A DNA stretch of 11,514 nucleotides from Myxococcales bacterium (GTDB lineage: Bacteria > Myxococcota_A > Polyangia > Palsa-1104). A program made the position numbers and the translations under genes. Location: NCBI GenBank assembly GCA_023248835.1, contig JAHFDU010000098.1:1-11514 (forward strand), in the 5' to 3' direction. The notes under the pieces were generated by a model that was not told where the DNA came from, ran no database searches, and saw nothing but the letters and a program-made list of their open reading frames with translations. Position 1 is the stretch's first letter, and every line of letters starts with the position of its first letter. This document shows, piece by piece, positions 1 through 6,215 of the stretch.

Positions 1-1171
1 TGCGCTCGAGGAGACGCCGATCGGAAGGTGAAAACAGCGTGCAGTTTCGCGATCGCTCCGATTCACTCAGCCCGCTCACAAACAACACCTGATACGAACC
101 TCCGGCAGCTCCGGCGTAATCGCCGACCGTTACTGCATGCGAAGGAGTTACGTCGAAAATCGGCGCCGGCAACGAACCCAGGTAACGCTCGAGGACGCGA
201 CCGAGCATCGCTCGATCGACCAGCGTCGTCTGCAGACCGAGCGCGGTAGCCACCGTCGGCAGATGTTCAAGTGTGGCGATGATCGCTGGCGTCAGCGCGT
301 CAGGCTGGCCGTGATCGCGCACGAGCAGAGCGACGTGCTCTGCCGGCGTCATTTTTCTTGTAGCGTCCCCGATCGCCAACGCCTGTTTTATCTGCGCCGC
401 CAAGGCGTCGATCGGGCACACCGCCGGCACTCGCGCTGCCGCCAATGCCAGCAAAATGCGCTTGCGATCCATGGAGCTCGGCGCGGCGACGTAAATTTTT
501 TCGGGCGCGATTCCATCGCTCAATCTCTCTCGCAGAGCGTGCGCCAGTCGGCGCGCTTCGAGTGCCGGCGTCGCGACGCGAAAAAGCGGCAATCGCTCAG
601 GCAGTGCCAGCGGCTTGGGCTCGACCTGCAACCGATCTTGCGATCGAACATAGCGTGCTTCCAGGCTGGCAAGACCGAGATCGAGGGCCCGGGCAAACGC
701 CGCCGCACTATGTACTGGCAGTTCCACCGTAACCTCGACCTCGCGATCGCACAACGCGTCGATGATGTCGAGCTCGTCGGCACCAAACTCAGCCACTGCA
801 TGCAACCGTACGCGATCAACCCCCGACAGCGAGGAGACGTCGTCGTGCCGAATGGCTGCCATCGCAGCTTGCCAACTTCTGCTCTCGTCAGTGCCTGCGG
901 TTTCAGGGCAAAGCCAAAGCTCTTCGTGCAACTTGCCTACTTGACCAAGCGCGAACGAAAGATTTTCGCTGGCGCGAACGAACTGGTCGGGAGAAATGCG
1001 GTGGCGGCGCAGCTGCCGCAACAGCGCCACCCATTCATCGGGCGCAGCGCGGGTCATCAGAAAAAAACCAAGAGGCGGCGACGCGATCCGATTTGACGCC
1101 GCGGCGGTCAGCACATCGCCGAGCGCGAGTTGATGCTCACCAGCATGGGGATATAGATGCAGAGTCGACAT
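1..1171 (-). CDS. AddB/UvrD-like helicase-nuclease family protein (PD-(D/E)XK type), 3' end beyond window
   Basis: The minus strand is open without a stop from an ATG at 1171 to the left edge, giving 390 residues of an incomplete protein starting MSTLHLYPHAGEHQ. Residues about 200-231 (TPALEARRLAHALRERLSDG, then IYVAAPS) resemble the segment of AddB/UvrD-like proteins where a helicase fold begins a new strand ('EAR...A..I...L..G....I.VV.P'). Residues about 347-370 (VTVGDYAGAAGGSYQVLFVSGL) resemble the motif before 'VFV.GL.EG..P'. In this family a C-terminal PD-(D/E)XK nuclease domain would follow; it is outside the window. No Walker A GxGKT is visible, as in degenerate AddB-type subunits. Likely role: DNA end processing or repair in the cytoplasm. 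No clear ribosome site precedes the ATG; an in-frame GTG at 1189 is an alternative start. It lies 44 bp after the exported-protein gene and is probably cotranscribed with it. Family call is moderate, existence of the gene is firm. Confidence 0.72.
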   Translation of the reverse strand, partial: MSTLHLYPHAGEHQLALGDVLTAAASNRIASPPLGFFLMTRAAPDEWVALLRQLRRHRISPDQFVRASENLSFALGQVGKLHEELWLCPETAGTDESRSWQAAMAAIRHDDVSSLSGVDRVRLHAVAEFGADELDIIDALCDREVEVTVELPVHSAAAFARALDLGLASLEARYVRSQDRLQVEPKPLALPERLPLFRVATPALEARRLAHALRERLSDGIAPEKIYVAAPSSMDRKRILLALAAARVPAVCPIDALAAQIKQALAIGDATRKMTPAEHVALLVRDHGQPDALTPAIIATLEHLPTVATALGLQTTLVDRAMLGRVLERYLGSLPAPIFDVTPSHAVTVGDYAGAAGGSYQVLFVSGLSESERSRNCTLFSPSDRRLLER

Positions 1172-1215
1172 CGCGTATAAAACTAGCACGCGCCGAAAAC
1201 ATTTTGGTCGGTGGG

Positions 1216-1755
1216 TTAAGGTTGGCGAGCTAGAAACGCAACTAGGTTTTCGCGGGCGCCGCGAACTGCGCCGGCGAGCGCGCTGGCATTCATCGCTTGT
1301 TCATGTTCGGGGCGAAAGCCCGATTTGGGAATTTGCACGGTGGCGCCGCCTGAGGTGGTCATCACCAGCGCTCGCGATGGCAAGCGCCCGACGATCAGGC
1401 TGATCTCGCAACTGACTTCGACATTGTCGCCAACCTGCGTCCGCGACAGATGGGTAATCGCACTGTCGATGAGAAAACCTTTGTTTTGCAACTTCTGTAG
1501 CGCAATGCCGGGAGTGTGTTCAAGCTCCTGGGTAATCAGCACGCGCAGTCGCTCCGCCAATTCCGGCCTAATTTCAGCGCTGTTTCCCACCCCGCCGACT
1601 GAGATTGAATACTCTTTCGGCTTGGCGCCAAACGGGCGCGTCTTGCGATGATGCCCGGGTGGCCGCACCGTGGTGCGAACCGGATCGCCAAAGCAGATTG
1701 AACTGTTCACCAAAAGCAACAGGCTAGCCATCGTCAACAGCGTCGCCGGCGTCAA
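1216..1755 (-). CDS. Small exported protein of unknown function
   Basis: I do not recognise this gene. It encodes about 179 residues with a hydrophobic N-terminal segment (MASLLLLVNSSICFG) that looks like a signal peptide ending near CFG|DP, then a basic, proline-rich stretch (residues about 25-50) and a soluble alpha/beta-looking domain (IRPELAERLRVLITQELEHT; VSCEISLIVGRLPSRALVMT; SGGATVQIPK). It is therefore probably periplasmic. The start is uncertain: the frame is open from TTG at 1767, TTG at 1755 has GGGAGG four nt upstream, and ATG at 1731 would begin directly at the hydrophobic core. I chose 1755 because of the Shine-Dalgarno match and because it keeps a plausible leader after the predicted promoter. 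The downstream gene on the same strand is the helicase-nuclease-like protein, but nothing in this sequence links their functions. Confidence 0.75.
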   Translation of the reverse strand: MTPATLLTMASLLLLVNSSICFGDPVRTTVRPPGHHRKTRPFGAKPKEYSISVGGVGNSAEIRPELAERLRVLITQELEHTPGIALQKLQNKGFLIDSAITHLSRTQVGDNVEVSCEISLIVGRLPSRALVMTTSGGATVQIPKSGFRPEHEQAMNASALAGAVRGARENLVAFLARQP

Positions 1756-1788
1756 TCGGCCTCCCAAAGGGAAAAATCTGCCCTTTTT

Positions 1789-1818
1789 ATTAAAGACCCG
1801 CCTTCGTCGTCACGTCAA
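1789..1818 (-). promoter_or_regulatory. Predicted sigma70-type promoter for the exported protein gene
   Basis: On the minus strand, TTGACG (1818-1813) is followed after 18 nt by TTTAAT (1794-1789). Transcription would start near 1782, giving a leader of about 27 nt before the TTG at 1755, which contains the GGGAGG ribosome site. Prediction by eye only. Confidence 0.5.
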
Positions 1819-1871
1819 GAACTCTTGTTCGATTTTTTCAAGCGCCGGGCAAAATGGCGACCAAGGTATCG

Positions 1872-1880
1872 TGTTATAGT
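1872..1880 (+). promoter_or_regulatory. Extended -10 promoter, possibly giving a leaderless mRNA
   Basis: TGTTATAGT fits the extended -10 pattern TGnTATAAT with one mismatch (TATAGT at 1875-1880). No good -35 is visible, which extended -10 promoters tolerate. The predicted transcription start (about 1887) falls almost on the ATG at 1889, and no Shine-Dalgarno sequence precedes that ATG. Confidence 0.45.
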
Positions 1881-1888
1881 TTTGGCCC

Positions 1889-2845
1889 ATGCCGATGCTT
1901 CCCGTCGCAAAGAAGAAAGGTCCCTCTGCGAACGTGCTGCTCGCTACCGGACTAGGCGCCTGCGTCGGCTTGATTGCAGGAGCGCTTTTCTTCCTGCACG
2001 GCGCCAACCAGCGGCGCCAAGTGAACGAAGCCTTACCGCCCTCGAGCGCCGCACCCGCAAAAGATCCCATGGCGATCGCGCCATCGCCGTCGTCGGCACA
2101 GATGCGCTACAAGCCGGCCTATTATCAGGCGGTGGTCGAAGAGGACGCCAAGCGCTTCGGCATCGCCAAGCCGAGCGACGAAGAGCTGCGGCAGTCATTT
2201 CGTTACAGTGAGGAAATTCCGGTACGCGCGCCGCATCGGATGAAGGCGGAGAAAGACACCTACGAAACCCCACATCTTCGGCTCAGCACCCACATGGTCA
2301 AAGAGTGGGCGCTGAGCTCGAGCGGGCAGGGGTTTCGCTTTGAGCACACCGTTTTAGACATCACCAACTACAGCGATCATCCCGTCGCCTACCGGGTGGA
2401 GACTTCGGTCGACCATCCGGAAAAATGTCATTCCAAGGGCGCGATCGGTCAGAACGCGATTGCGCTGCTTCCCGGTGAGACGATTTCCCGCACCGAGTGT
2501 CTGTGGCATACCGGTGCAGAGGTGACGCTGCAGCGAGTCGAGGTGCTCGAAGTGCCGCGGCTCGGCTACTATTACGCCAGTCGCTTGACGCCGAGTCAGG
2601 TACTCGGCGACACCCGCACTTCGGCCGGGCATCAACCGCCAGCGAAGGCGGGCAAGCCGTGCACGTTTGTACCGTGGCGAGAAATTGAGCAGGGCGTGCT
2701 CGCCGGCAAACTCGAGTGGGCCGACGTGATGGATTTTTATTCGCGCCACAATTGCGACGAGTACAGTTTTTGGATCGGTTACAAACGGTCGATTGAGCCT
2801 CGCGACGTACCCGCGTCGCCGATGGAAGCGACCGCGACGCGATAG
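1889..2845 (+). CDS. Membrane-anchored periplasmic protein of unknown function with four cysteines
   Basis: I cannot assign a function. The 318-aa product has a short basic N-terminus (AKKK), one membrane segment at about residues 15-37 (VLLATGLGACVGLIAGALFF), a Pro/Ala/Ser-rich linker to about residue 70, and a folded C-terminal domain that should face the periplasm. That domain looks like a beta-sandwich (FEHTVLDITNYSDHPVAYRV), has RTECLW and DVMDFYSRHNCDEY motifs, and carries cysteines at about 180, 204, 258 and 289, suggesting two disulfides. From memory, proteins of this shape occur in deltaproteobacterial genomes without known function. ATG 1889 is the first start; a second ATG is at 1895. 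The gene is divergent from the exported-protein gene, with a shared 120-bp promoter region, and its last 67 bp overlap the 3' end of the convergent dikinase-like gene. Confidence 0.85.
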   Translation: MPMLPVAKKKGPSANVLLATGLGACVGLIAGALFFLHGANQRRQVNEALPPSSAAPAKDPMAIAPSPSSAQMRYKPAYYQAVVEEDAKRFGIAKPSDEELRQSFRYSEEIPVRAPHRMKAEKDTYETPHLRLSTHMVKEWALSSSGQGFRFEHTVLDITNYSDHPVAYRVETSVDHPEKCHSKGAIGQNAIALLPGETISRTECLWHTGAEVTLQRVEVLEVPRLGYYYASRLTPSQVLGDTRTSAGHQPPAKAGKPCTFVPWREIEQGVLAGKLEWADVMDFYSRHNCDEYSFWIGYKRSIEPRDVPASPMEATATR

Positions 2846-4782
2846 ACGCGGCCGCGAGCACCGTCGACAAACAATTCGTCACCATCGTAAATTTCGGCTC
2901 GGCCTATACCAAGCACCGCCGGAATTCTATATTCACGCGCCAAGGTAGCGCCGTGCGAGGTGACCCCGCCGACTTCGGTAACCAGCGCGCGGGCACTGGC
3001 CAAAAGCGGCGCCAGCGACGGCAGCAACGCCGGCACCACCAGAATTGCTCCTGGCGGCAGCGACGAAGGCGGCAGTTTGTCGACGACAAATGCACGCCCG
3101 CTCACCGCACCAAACGTGGCGTGTCCGCAAAAGACACCGGCCTCGCGGCGCCGCTCTGAAACCGGAGTACCCGATTCAAACCTGAGCGGTGGTCGCGAAC
3201 CAAACGCCGCCTCACCCGCTCGACGGTGACGGTCGGCTTCCGCTTGCAAATCTGTGGCGCCGTCGGAGAGTTGTGCGATCGGCAGATCGAAAACCTGCTC
3301 CATCGTCATCAATCGTCGCTCTCCAACCAGTGCTCGTCCGATCTGCAGCAGGGCGCGGCGCACCGTGCGCTGCGCCTCAAAAAACAGGTGATCGTCAGCT
3401 TCGGCGATCGGCAAAGTCGCGCGCGCGATTTCAAGCAACTGTTTGAGTCGTGAGCGATCGCTTGGGTTGAGACGATCATACATGTACTGCGCCGCCGTCT
3501 CGGCTCGTCGCTTTGCAGCTGCACACTTCTGCAGCGGTGATTCTGCCGACGCTGCCCAAGCAGCCGCCTGCGCACGCACGCGTTCGGGTGTTTCGTCATC
3601 GCATGGCGTCGCGACGTCCCAACTCGGCGCATAGGCTCCGAACTGCCCGAGATAGCGCTGCTCGAGCAGCTCGCGTTGCGGCGACTCAGCGCGACCGATT
3701 TCGAATAGACACTGATCGCGCTCGAGGGTGACGGTGTGAAGCCCCGCCAGCAGATCGCCCTGCTGCACCAGTCCCTCGCCCACGTGCGTCTGCAAGAACC
3801 GGTCAAGTTCCTCGCGCAGCCACGCCAGCGCAGGAGTGACAGTTCCGACAAGCTGTCTGTACACCTCGCAGTAGGCTCGGAGCGCGCTCGGTAGATCGAC
3901 GACACGTGACAGTGCTTCGCGGCACGCCGGCGCAATCAGGTTTTCAAACTCCGATTGCAGCGTGCTTCGACTTCGCTCAGCATGAAGGGAATGGTCGGGG
4001 TCAAAGTAGAGGTAGCCCCCAAAAACCGTTTGGCGCGGACCGACTCCAGTTGAATCCACCAGCTCAACCAAACTCTGTTGTGCCTGTGACAATGGCGCCG
4101 GGTTGTGTGCCAAATCAAGCTGCCAGTTGCCCTCGAGAATCTGGGTCTGGACTGATCTTGTGACGATCGCTGGGCGCGCCTGCAACAACACAATTTCAGC
4201 GTTTGTGATCGCAAATTCGATCTGCACTGGACCCAGTTTTTTTTCCACCGCCGCAAAAATCGCCACTCGACGATCGTCACTTGTTCTCGAGAGCTGCTGG
4301 CTGGAAGTTTGGCCCCACTCTGGTTCAGTCGGCGCACGCTCTTCGACGACAAAATGGTCGCCGGCGGAGACCGCCACTCCAAGTCTCTCAGCCTCGACAA
4401 AACGATGCACCAGCACCGCCATGGTGACCGAATGAGGAGTGATTTTTCGCCACCCCAAATAGGCACGCGCGCCCTCGGCATAGAGTGAAGCGCGCACCTC
4501 AGCGATCGCCGCTGCGACCTGGCTGGGCGTGACTCGAATACGACTTACGAACACTCCCGCCGCCGCACCGTTTTCATCTTCGATCGACGCTGACGAACGA
4601 ACCGAAAAATATTCGCCGCCCAGTTGTGAAAGCTCTTTTTGCAGCGTTGCGGACTCGACCGATTCACCGGGCAGAACAACGAATCCGTCGGGGACAAGAA
4701 ATCCCAAGCGAAAAAGTTGTGCCAGCGTACGCGCCTTGCTTCCCGCTGCCGCAAACTTGTCGCAATCAATCAGTCGACGCAT
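2779..4782 (-). CDS. PEP-synthase/rifampicin-phosphotransferase-like protein (compact ATP-grasp plus phosphohistidine domain)
   Basis: The 667-aa protein begins with a shortened PPDK/PEP-synthase ATP-binding domain (residues about 8-215): GSKARTLAQLFRLGFLVPDGF, the signature SVRSSASIEDENGAAAG, and the closing IEFAI...VLLQARP. A long central region (about 220-540) matches nothing I know. The C-terminus is a PEP-utiliser mobile domain with the signature GGVTSHGATLAREYRIPAV, the phosphorylatable histidine being about H610. There is no C-terminal PEP/pyruvate-binding barrel, so this is not a standard PEP synthase (about 790 aa). The order ATP-grasp, linker, swivelling His domain is that of rifampicin phosphotransferase and related dikinases, where the linker binds the acceptor; the ATP-grasp part here is about 100 residues shorter than usual. 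Substrate unknown. GGAG lies 5 nt before the ATG, and the start overlaps the upstream membrane gene by 17 bp, implying coupling. Confidence 0.85.
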   Translation of the reverse strand: MRRLIDCDKFAAAGSKARTLAQLFRLGFLVPDGFVVLPGESVESATLQKELSQLGGEYFSVRSSASIEDENGAAAGVFVSRIRVTPSQVAAAIAEVRASLYAEGARAYLGWRKITPHSVTMAVLVHRFVEAERLGVAVSAGDHFVVEERAPTEPEWGQTSSQQLSRTSDDRRVAIFAAVEKKLGPVQIEFAITNAEIVLLQARPAIVTRSVQTQILEGNWQLDLAHNPAPLSQAQQSLVELVDSTGVGPRQTVFGGYLYFDPDHSLHAERSRSTLQSEFENLIAPACREALSRVVDLPSALRAYCEVYRQLVGTVTPALAWLREELDRFLQTHVGEGLVQQGDLLAGLHTVTLERDQCLFEIGRAESPQRELLEQRYLGQFGAYAPSWDVATPCDDETPERVRAQAAAWAASAESPLQKCAAAKRRAETAAQYMYDRLNPSDRSRLKQLLEIARATLPIAEADDHLFFEAQRTVRRALLQIGRALVGERRLMTMEQVFDLPIAQLSDGATDLQAEADRHRRAGEAAFGSRPPLRFESGTPVSERRREAGVFCGHATFGAVSGRAFVVDKLPPSSLPPGAILVVPALLPSLAPLLASARALVTEVGGVTSHGATLAREYRIPAVLGIGRAEIYDGDELFVDGARGRVYRVAVASIGDAGTSRGSIDRL

Positions 4783-5008
4783 CTCGACTCCAGAATTCCG
4801 CGAATATTTTCTGTGCAGTGTCGAAGCGTTCGACGAGAAAAAACGCGGTCAGTGCAGGCCGCACGCCAAGTGCGAGTACGCTATACAAGGGCAAACCGCG
4901 TCCAATACGCGGCAGTTCAAGCCCAGGAAGCGCGACCGATTCCAACGCCACTGCTACAGCGGCAAGCAGTAGTGTGACGATCAATCTCGTCCGGCGCGAA
5001 AGGTTCAC
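4766..5008 (-). CDS. Small membrane protein with a SecY-like segment
   Basis: An 80-residue product beginning MNLSRRTRLIV if the GTG at 5008 is used; the frame is also open to a TTG at 5038 (90 aa). It has a basic N-terminus, a hydrophobic helix (LIVTLLLAAVAVALESVALPG) and a second hydrophobic stretch (LPLYSVLALGVRPALTAFFLVE). The sequence LPG-L...G...SVLALGVRPALTAF resembles the TM1-loop-TM2 part of the protein channel SecY (PGxD...FALGIxPYIxAS), but the rest of SecY (normally about 430 aa, ten helices) is absent and no other frame continues it. It could be a stand-alone two-helix protein, a SecY relic, or a chance resemblance. It overlaps the dikinase-like gene by 17 bp and probably shares its mRNA. 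I preferred the GTG because a -10-like box precedes it and the basic residues then lie at the N-terminus. Confidence 0.65.
   Translation of the reverse strand: MNLSRRTRLIVTLLLAAVAVALESVALPGLELPRIGRGLPLYSVLALGVRPALTAFFLVERFDTAQKIFAEFWSRDASTD
4788..4791 (-). promoter_or_regulatory. Ribosome binding site of the dikinase-like gene
   Basis: GGAG is located five nt before the ATG at 4782 on the minus strand, inside the end of the upstream small gene. It supports this start and contrasts with the transcript-leading genes of the window, which lack such a site. Confidence 0.55.
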
Positions 5009-5013
5009 GCCCT

Positions 5014-5042
5014 CACATAGCCCACCTGTTTGGATCAATCAA
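5014..5042 (-). promoter_or_regulatory. Weak predicted promoter for the small membrane protein operon
   Basis: On the minus strand TTGATT (5042-5037), 17 nt, then TATGTG (5019-5014), only five nt before the GTG at 5008. The -10 match is poor (3 of 6); I list it because its position agrees with the leaderless arrangement of neighbouring genes. Confidence 0.25.
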
Positions 5043-5056
5043 ATGGTTCTGGCGAG

Positions 5057-5085
5057 TGGACCATCGCCCGATCGTTGGCTACAAT
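5057..5085 (+). promoter_or_regulatory. Predicted promoter of the 3D-domain gene, start codon at the transcription start
   Basis: TGGACC (5057-5062), a 17-nt spacer and TACAAT (5080-5085, 5 of 6 matches). The -10 box ends five nt before the ATG at 5091, so the mRNA would start at or beside the start codon. The region 5039-5090 is the divergent control region between this gene and the small membrane protein. Confidence 0.5.
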
Positions 5086-5090
5086 TGAAG

Positions 5091-5987
5091 ATGGTGCGTC
5101 TTCTGATCTTCAGCATGTTTCTGATGGCGATCCCTGCGTTTGGCGACGAGTCAAAACTAGACAGCGACGTGCAAGACAAACTTCCCACCTCAGGCAAAGT
5201 CAAAGAGTGCTGCGGCTATCCGATCGGCGAGCCAGACGCGTTTCGTCTCTCGTTTTATTGGCTGGCATACGAGTCGGACTACGCCAATGAAAAATACGAT
5301 GTCGCGATCTACACCAGACACGGCTACTACATCGGCAGTTTTCCTTCCGCGTTCGTGTTCGAACTCAAGCTCGAGGGCACTGGAATCTTGCGCGACGGCC
5401 GGGTGCTGAACTACGACGGCGAATGCACCTACGGCATGGGCACTTGCTTCCGCACCTTGGCGCTCGACGAGCACCCCATGGGCGCCGGCGTGCAAGGGCG
5501 GCGTCTGGAACCGTTTCGCTCGATCGCAGTCGACCCGCGTTACATTCCGATCGGCGCGCCGGTTTTTGTGCCGGAATTGGTTGGCTTGCTCTTGCCCGAC
5601 GGCAGTGAGCACGACGGCTGTTTGCGCGCCGATGATCAGGGCGGTGCGATCAAGCAACACAAGCTCGATTTCTTCGTCGAGAGTTATGCCAATTTCAAAT
5701 TCTTGGCCGACAACTTGTGGTGGCACCTCAAAGCGACACCGCATCTCGACGAACCGCGCTGCGAATACTTGCGCCTGTACACCGCCGAGGAGCGCAAGAA
5801 CGAACACACCGACTACGTCGCGCTGCACCGCAAACCACCGCGCCGGGTCGATGCCAAGGTGCTGCGCAAGATTGCGCACAACCGCGCCGTGGCTCAGGCC
5901 TGGACCCGACGCCACAGTGGAAAACCCAACGGCGGCAAAGCGGGCAAAAGCAAGGGCGGCAATGTGCGCGGCAAGGCCCATCGGTAA
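5091..5987 (+). CDS. Exported 3D (Asp-Asp-Asp) domain protein, MltA-like peptidoglycan enzyme
   Basis: The 298-aa product starts with a signal peptide (VRLLIFSMFLMAIPAFG, likely cut before DES) and is probably periplasmic. Residues about 145-205 form the 3D domain shared with the catalytic part of MltA lytic transglycosylases: RSIAVDPRYIPIGAPVFVPE, HDGCLRADDQGGAIK and KLDFFVE, with aspartates at about 148, 181/182 and 193. The aspartate in the DxGGAIK stretch is the catalytic acid in MltA, which cleaves the MurNAc-GlcNAc bond to yield 1,6-anhydro-muropeptides. The preceding half (CCGYP; YWLAYESDY; NYDGECTYGMGTCF) is cysteine-containing and, from memory, typical of deltaproteobacterial 3D proteins. 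The last 25 residues are Lys/Gly-rich and perhaps disordered or envelope-binding. The frame is open far upstream (to 4626), but that part is antisense to two real genes; ATG 5091 starts exactly at the signal peptide. Confidence 0.87.
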   Translation: MVRLLIFSMFLMAIPAFGDESKLDSDVQDKLPTSGKVKECCGYPIGEPDAFRLSFYWLAYESDYANEKYDVAIYTRHGYYIGSFPSAFVFELKLEGTGILRDGRVLNYDGECTYGMGTCFRTLALDEHPMGAGVQGRRLEPFRSIAVDPRYIPIGAPVFVPELVGLLLPDGSEHDGCLRADDQGGAIKQHKLDFFVESYANFKFLADNLWWHLKATPHLDEPRCEYLRLYTAEERKNEHTDYVALHRKPPRRVDAKVLRKIAHNRAVAQAWTRRHSGKPNGGKAGKSKGGNVRGKAHR

Positions 5988-5999
5988 CCTCAGGGCTGA

Positions 6000-6053
6000 T
6001 CGAGAGTCGAGTTGATTCGCGCTTACCACCGCCGACAGCCGACAGCTGACAGT
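6000..6053 (+). repeat. Heptanucleotide tandem repeats after the 3D-domain gene
   Basis: Two short arrays lie here. TCGAGAG then TCGAGT at 6000-6012 is under two copies. CCGACAG, CCGACAG, CTGACAG at 6032-6052 is three copies. The second array is roughly the reverse complement of the array at 6144-6164 (GTGAGCT, GTGAGCT, GTCGGCT), so the two could pair across about 90 bp. Confidence 0.6.
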
Positions 6054-6077
6054 AGAGAAGAATCGAAAATTTCGCAT

Positions 6078-6093
6078 CGATCACCTGTGATCG
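6078..6093. promoter_or_regulatory. Perfect inverted repeat, possible operator or hairpin
   Basis: CGATCAC-CT-GTGATCG has 7-bp arms and a 2-nt centre. It is next to CGAAAATTTCG (6064-6074) and CTTTCGAAAG (6094-6103), also palindromic. There is no T-tract, so it is a poor intrinsic terminator. It lies 123 bp before the acyl-CoA dehydrogenase and could be a regulator site or part of the adjacent repeat element. Confidence 0.4.
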
Positions 6094-6094
6094 C

Positions 6095-6179
6095 TTTCGA
6101 AAGGCGAACAACAACCCGTGATTCTATGAATCAATCCGAAACTGTGAGCTGTGAGCTGTCGGCTCGGGCGCCACTGCGG
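6095..6179 (+). repeat. Dispersed intergenic repeat, copy A
   Basis: The core is 6095-6143 and shares with copy B (7333-7380) the blocks TTTnGAAAGGCG, CCG, TGATTC, and an identical 18-nt end ATGAATCAATCCGAAACT. The TGATTC-TAT-GAATCA section (6119-6133) is an inverted repeat. It is followed by heptamers GTGAGCT, GTGAGCT, GTCGGCT (6144-6164) and a tail CGGGCGCC-A-CTG-CGG (6165-6179) that copy B also has. The remaining 5988-6215 gap has no coding frame I would support. Confidence 0.7.
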
Positions 6180-6215
6180 TGATCCTTAACTAACTAGGTG
6201 TGATAGATCGATGGG

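Noticed and set aside
137..1096. Long plus-strand open frame of 319 codons
   Set aside because: The translation is Arg/Gln-rich and low in normal motifs; the opposite strand carries a better frame open from 1171 to the left edge with recognisable helicase-like motifs.
1766..1788. AAAGGG-9 nt-CCCTTT hairpin followed by T-rich sequence on the plus strand
   Set aside because: The stem is short and no plus-strand gene ends before it; it lies in the leader of the minus-strand gene, so a terminator role is not supported.
4626..5090. Upstream extension of the 3D-domain gene
   Set aside because: The frame is open, but it runs antisense to the dikinase-like start and the small membrane gene, and the true signal peptide begins at ATG 5091.
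5190..6077. Minus-strand frame of 295 codons opposite the 3D-domain gene
   Set aside because: It is the antisense of a gene with clear signal peptide and catalytic motifs, and it runs into the intergenic repeats.
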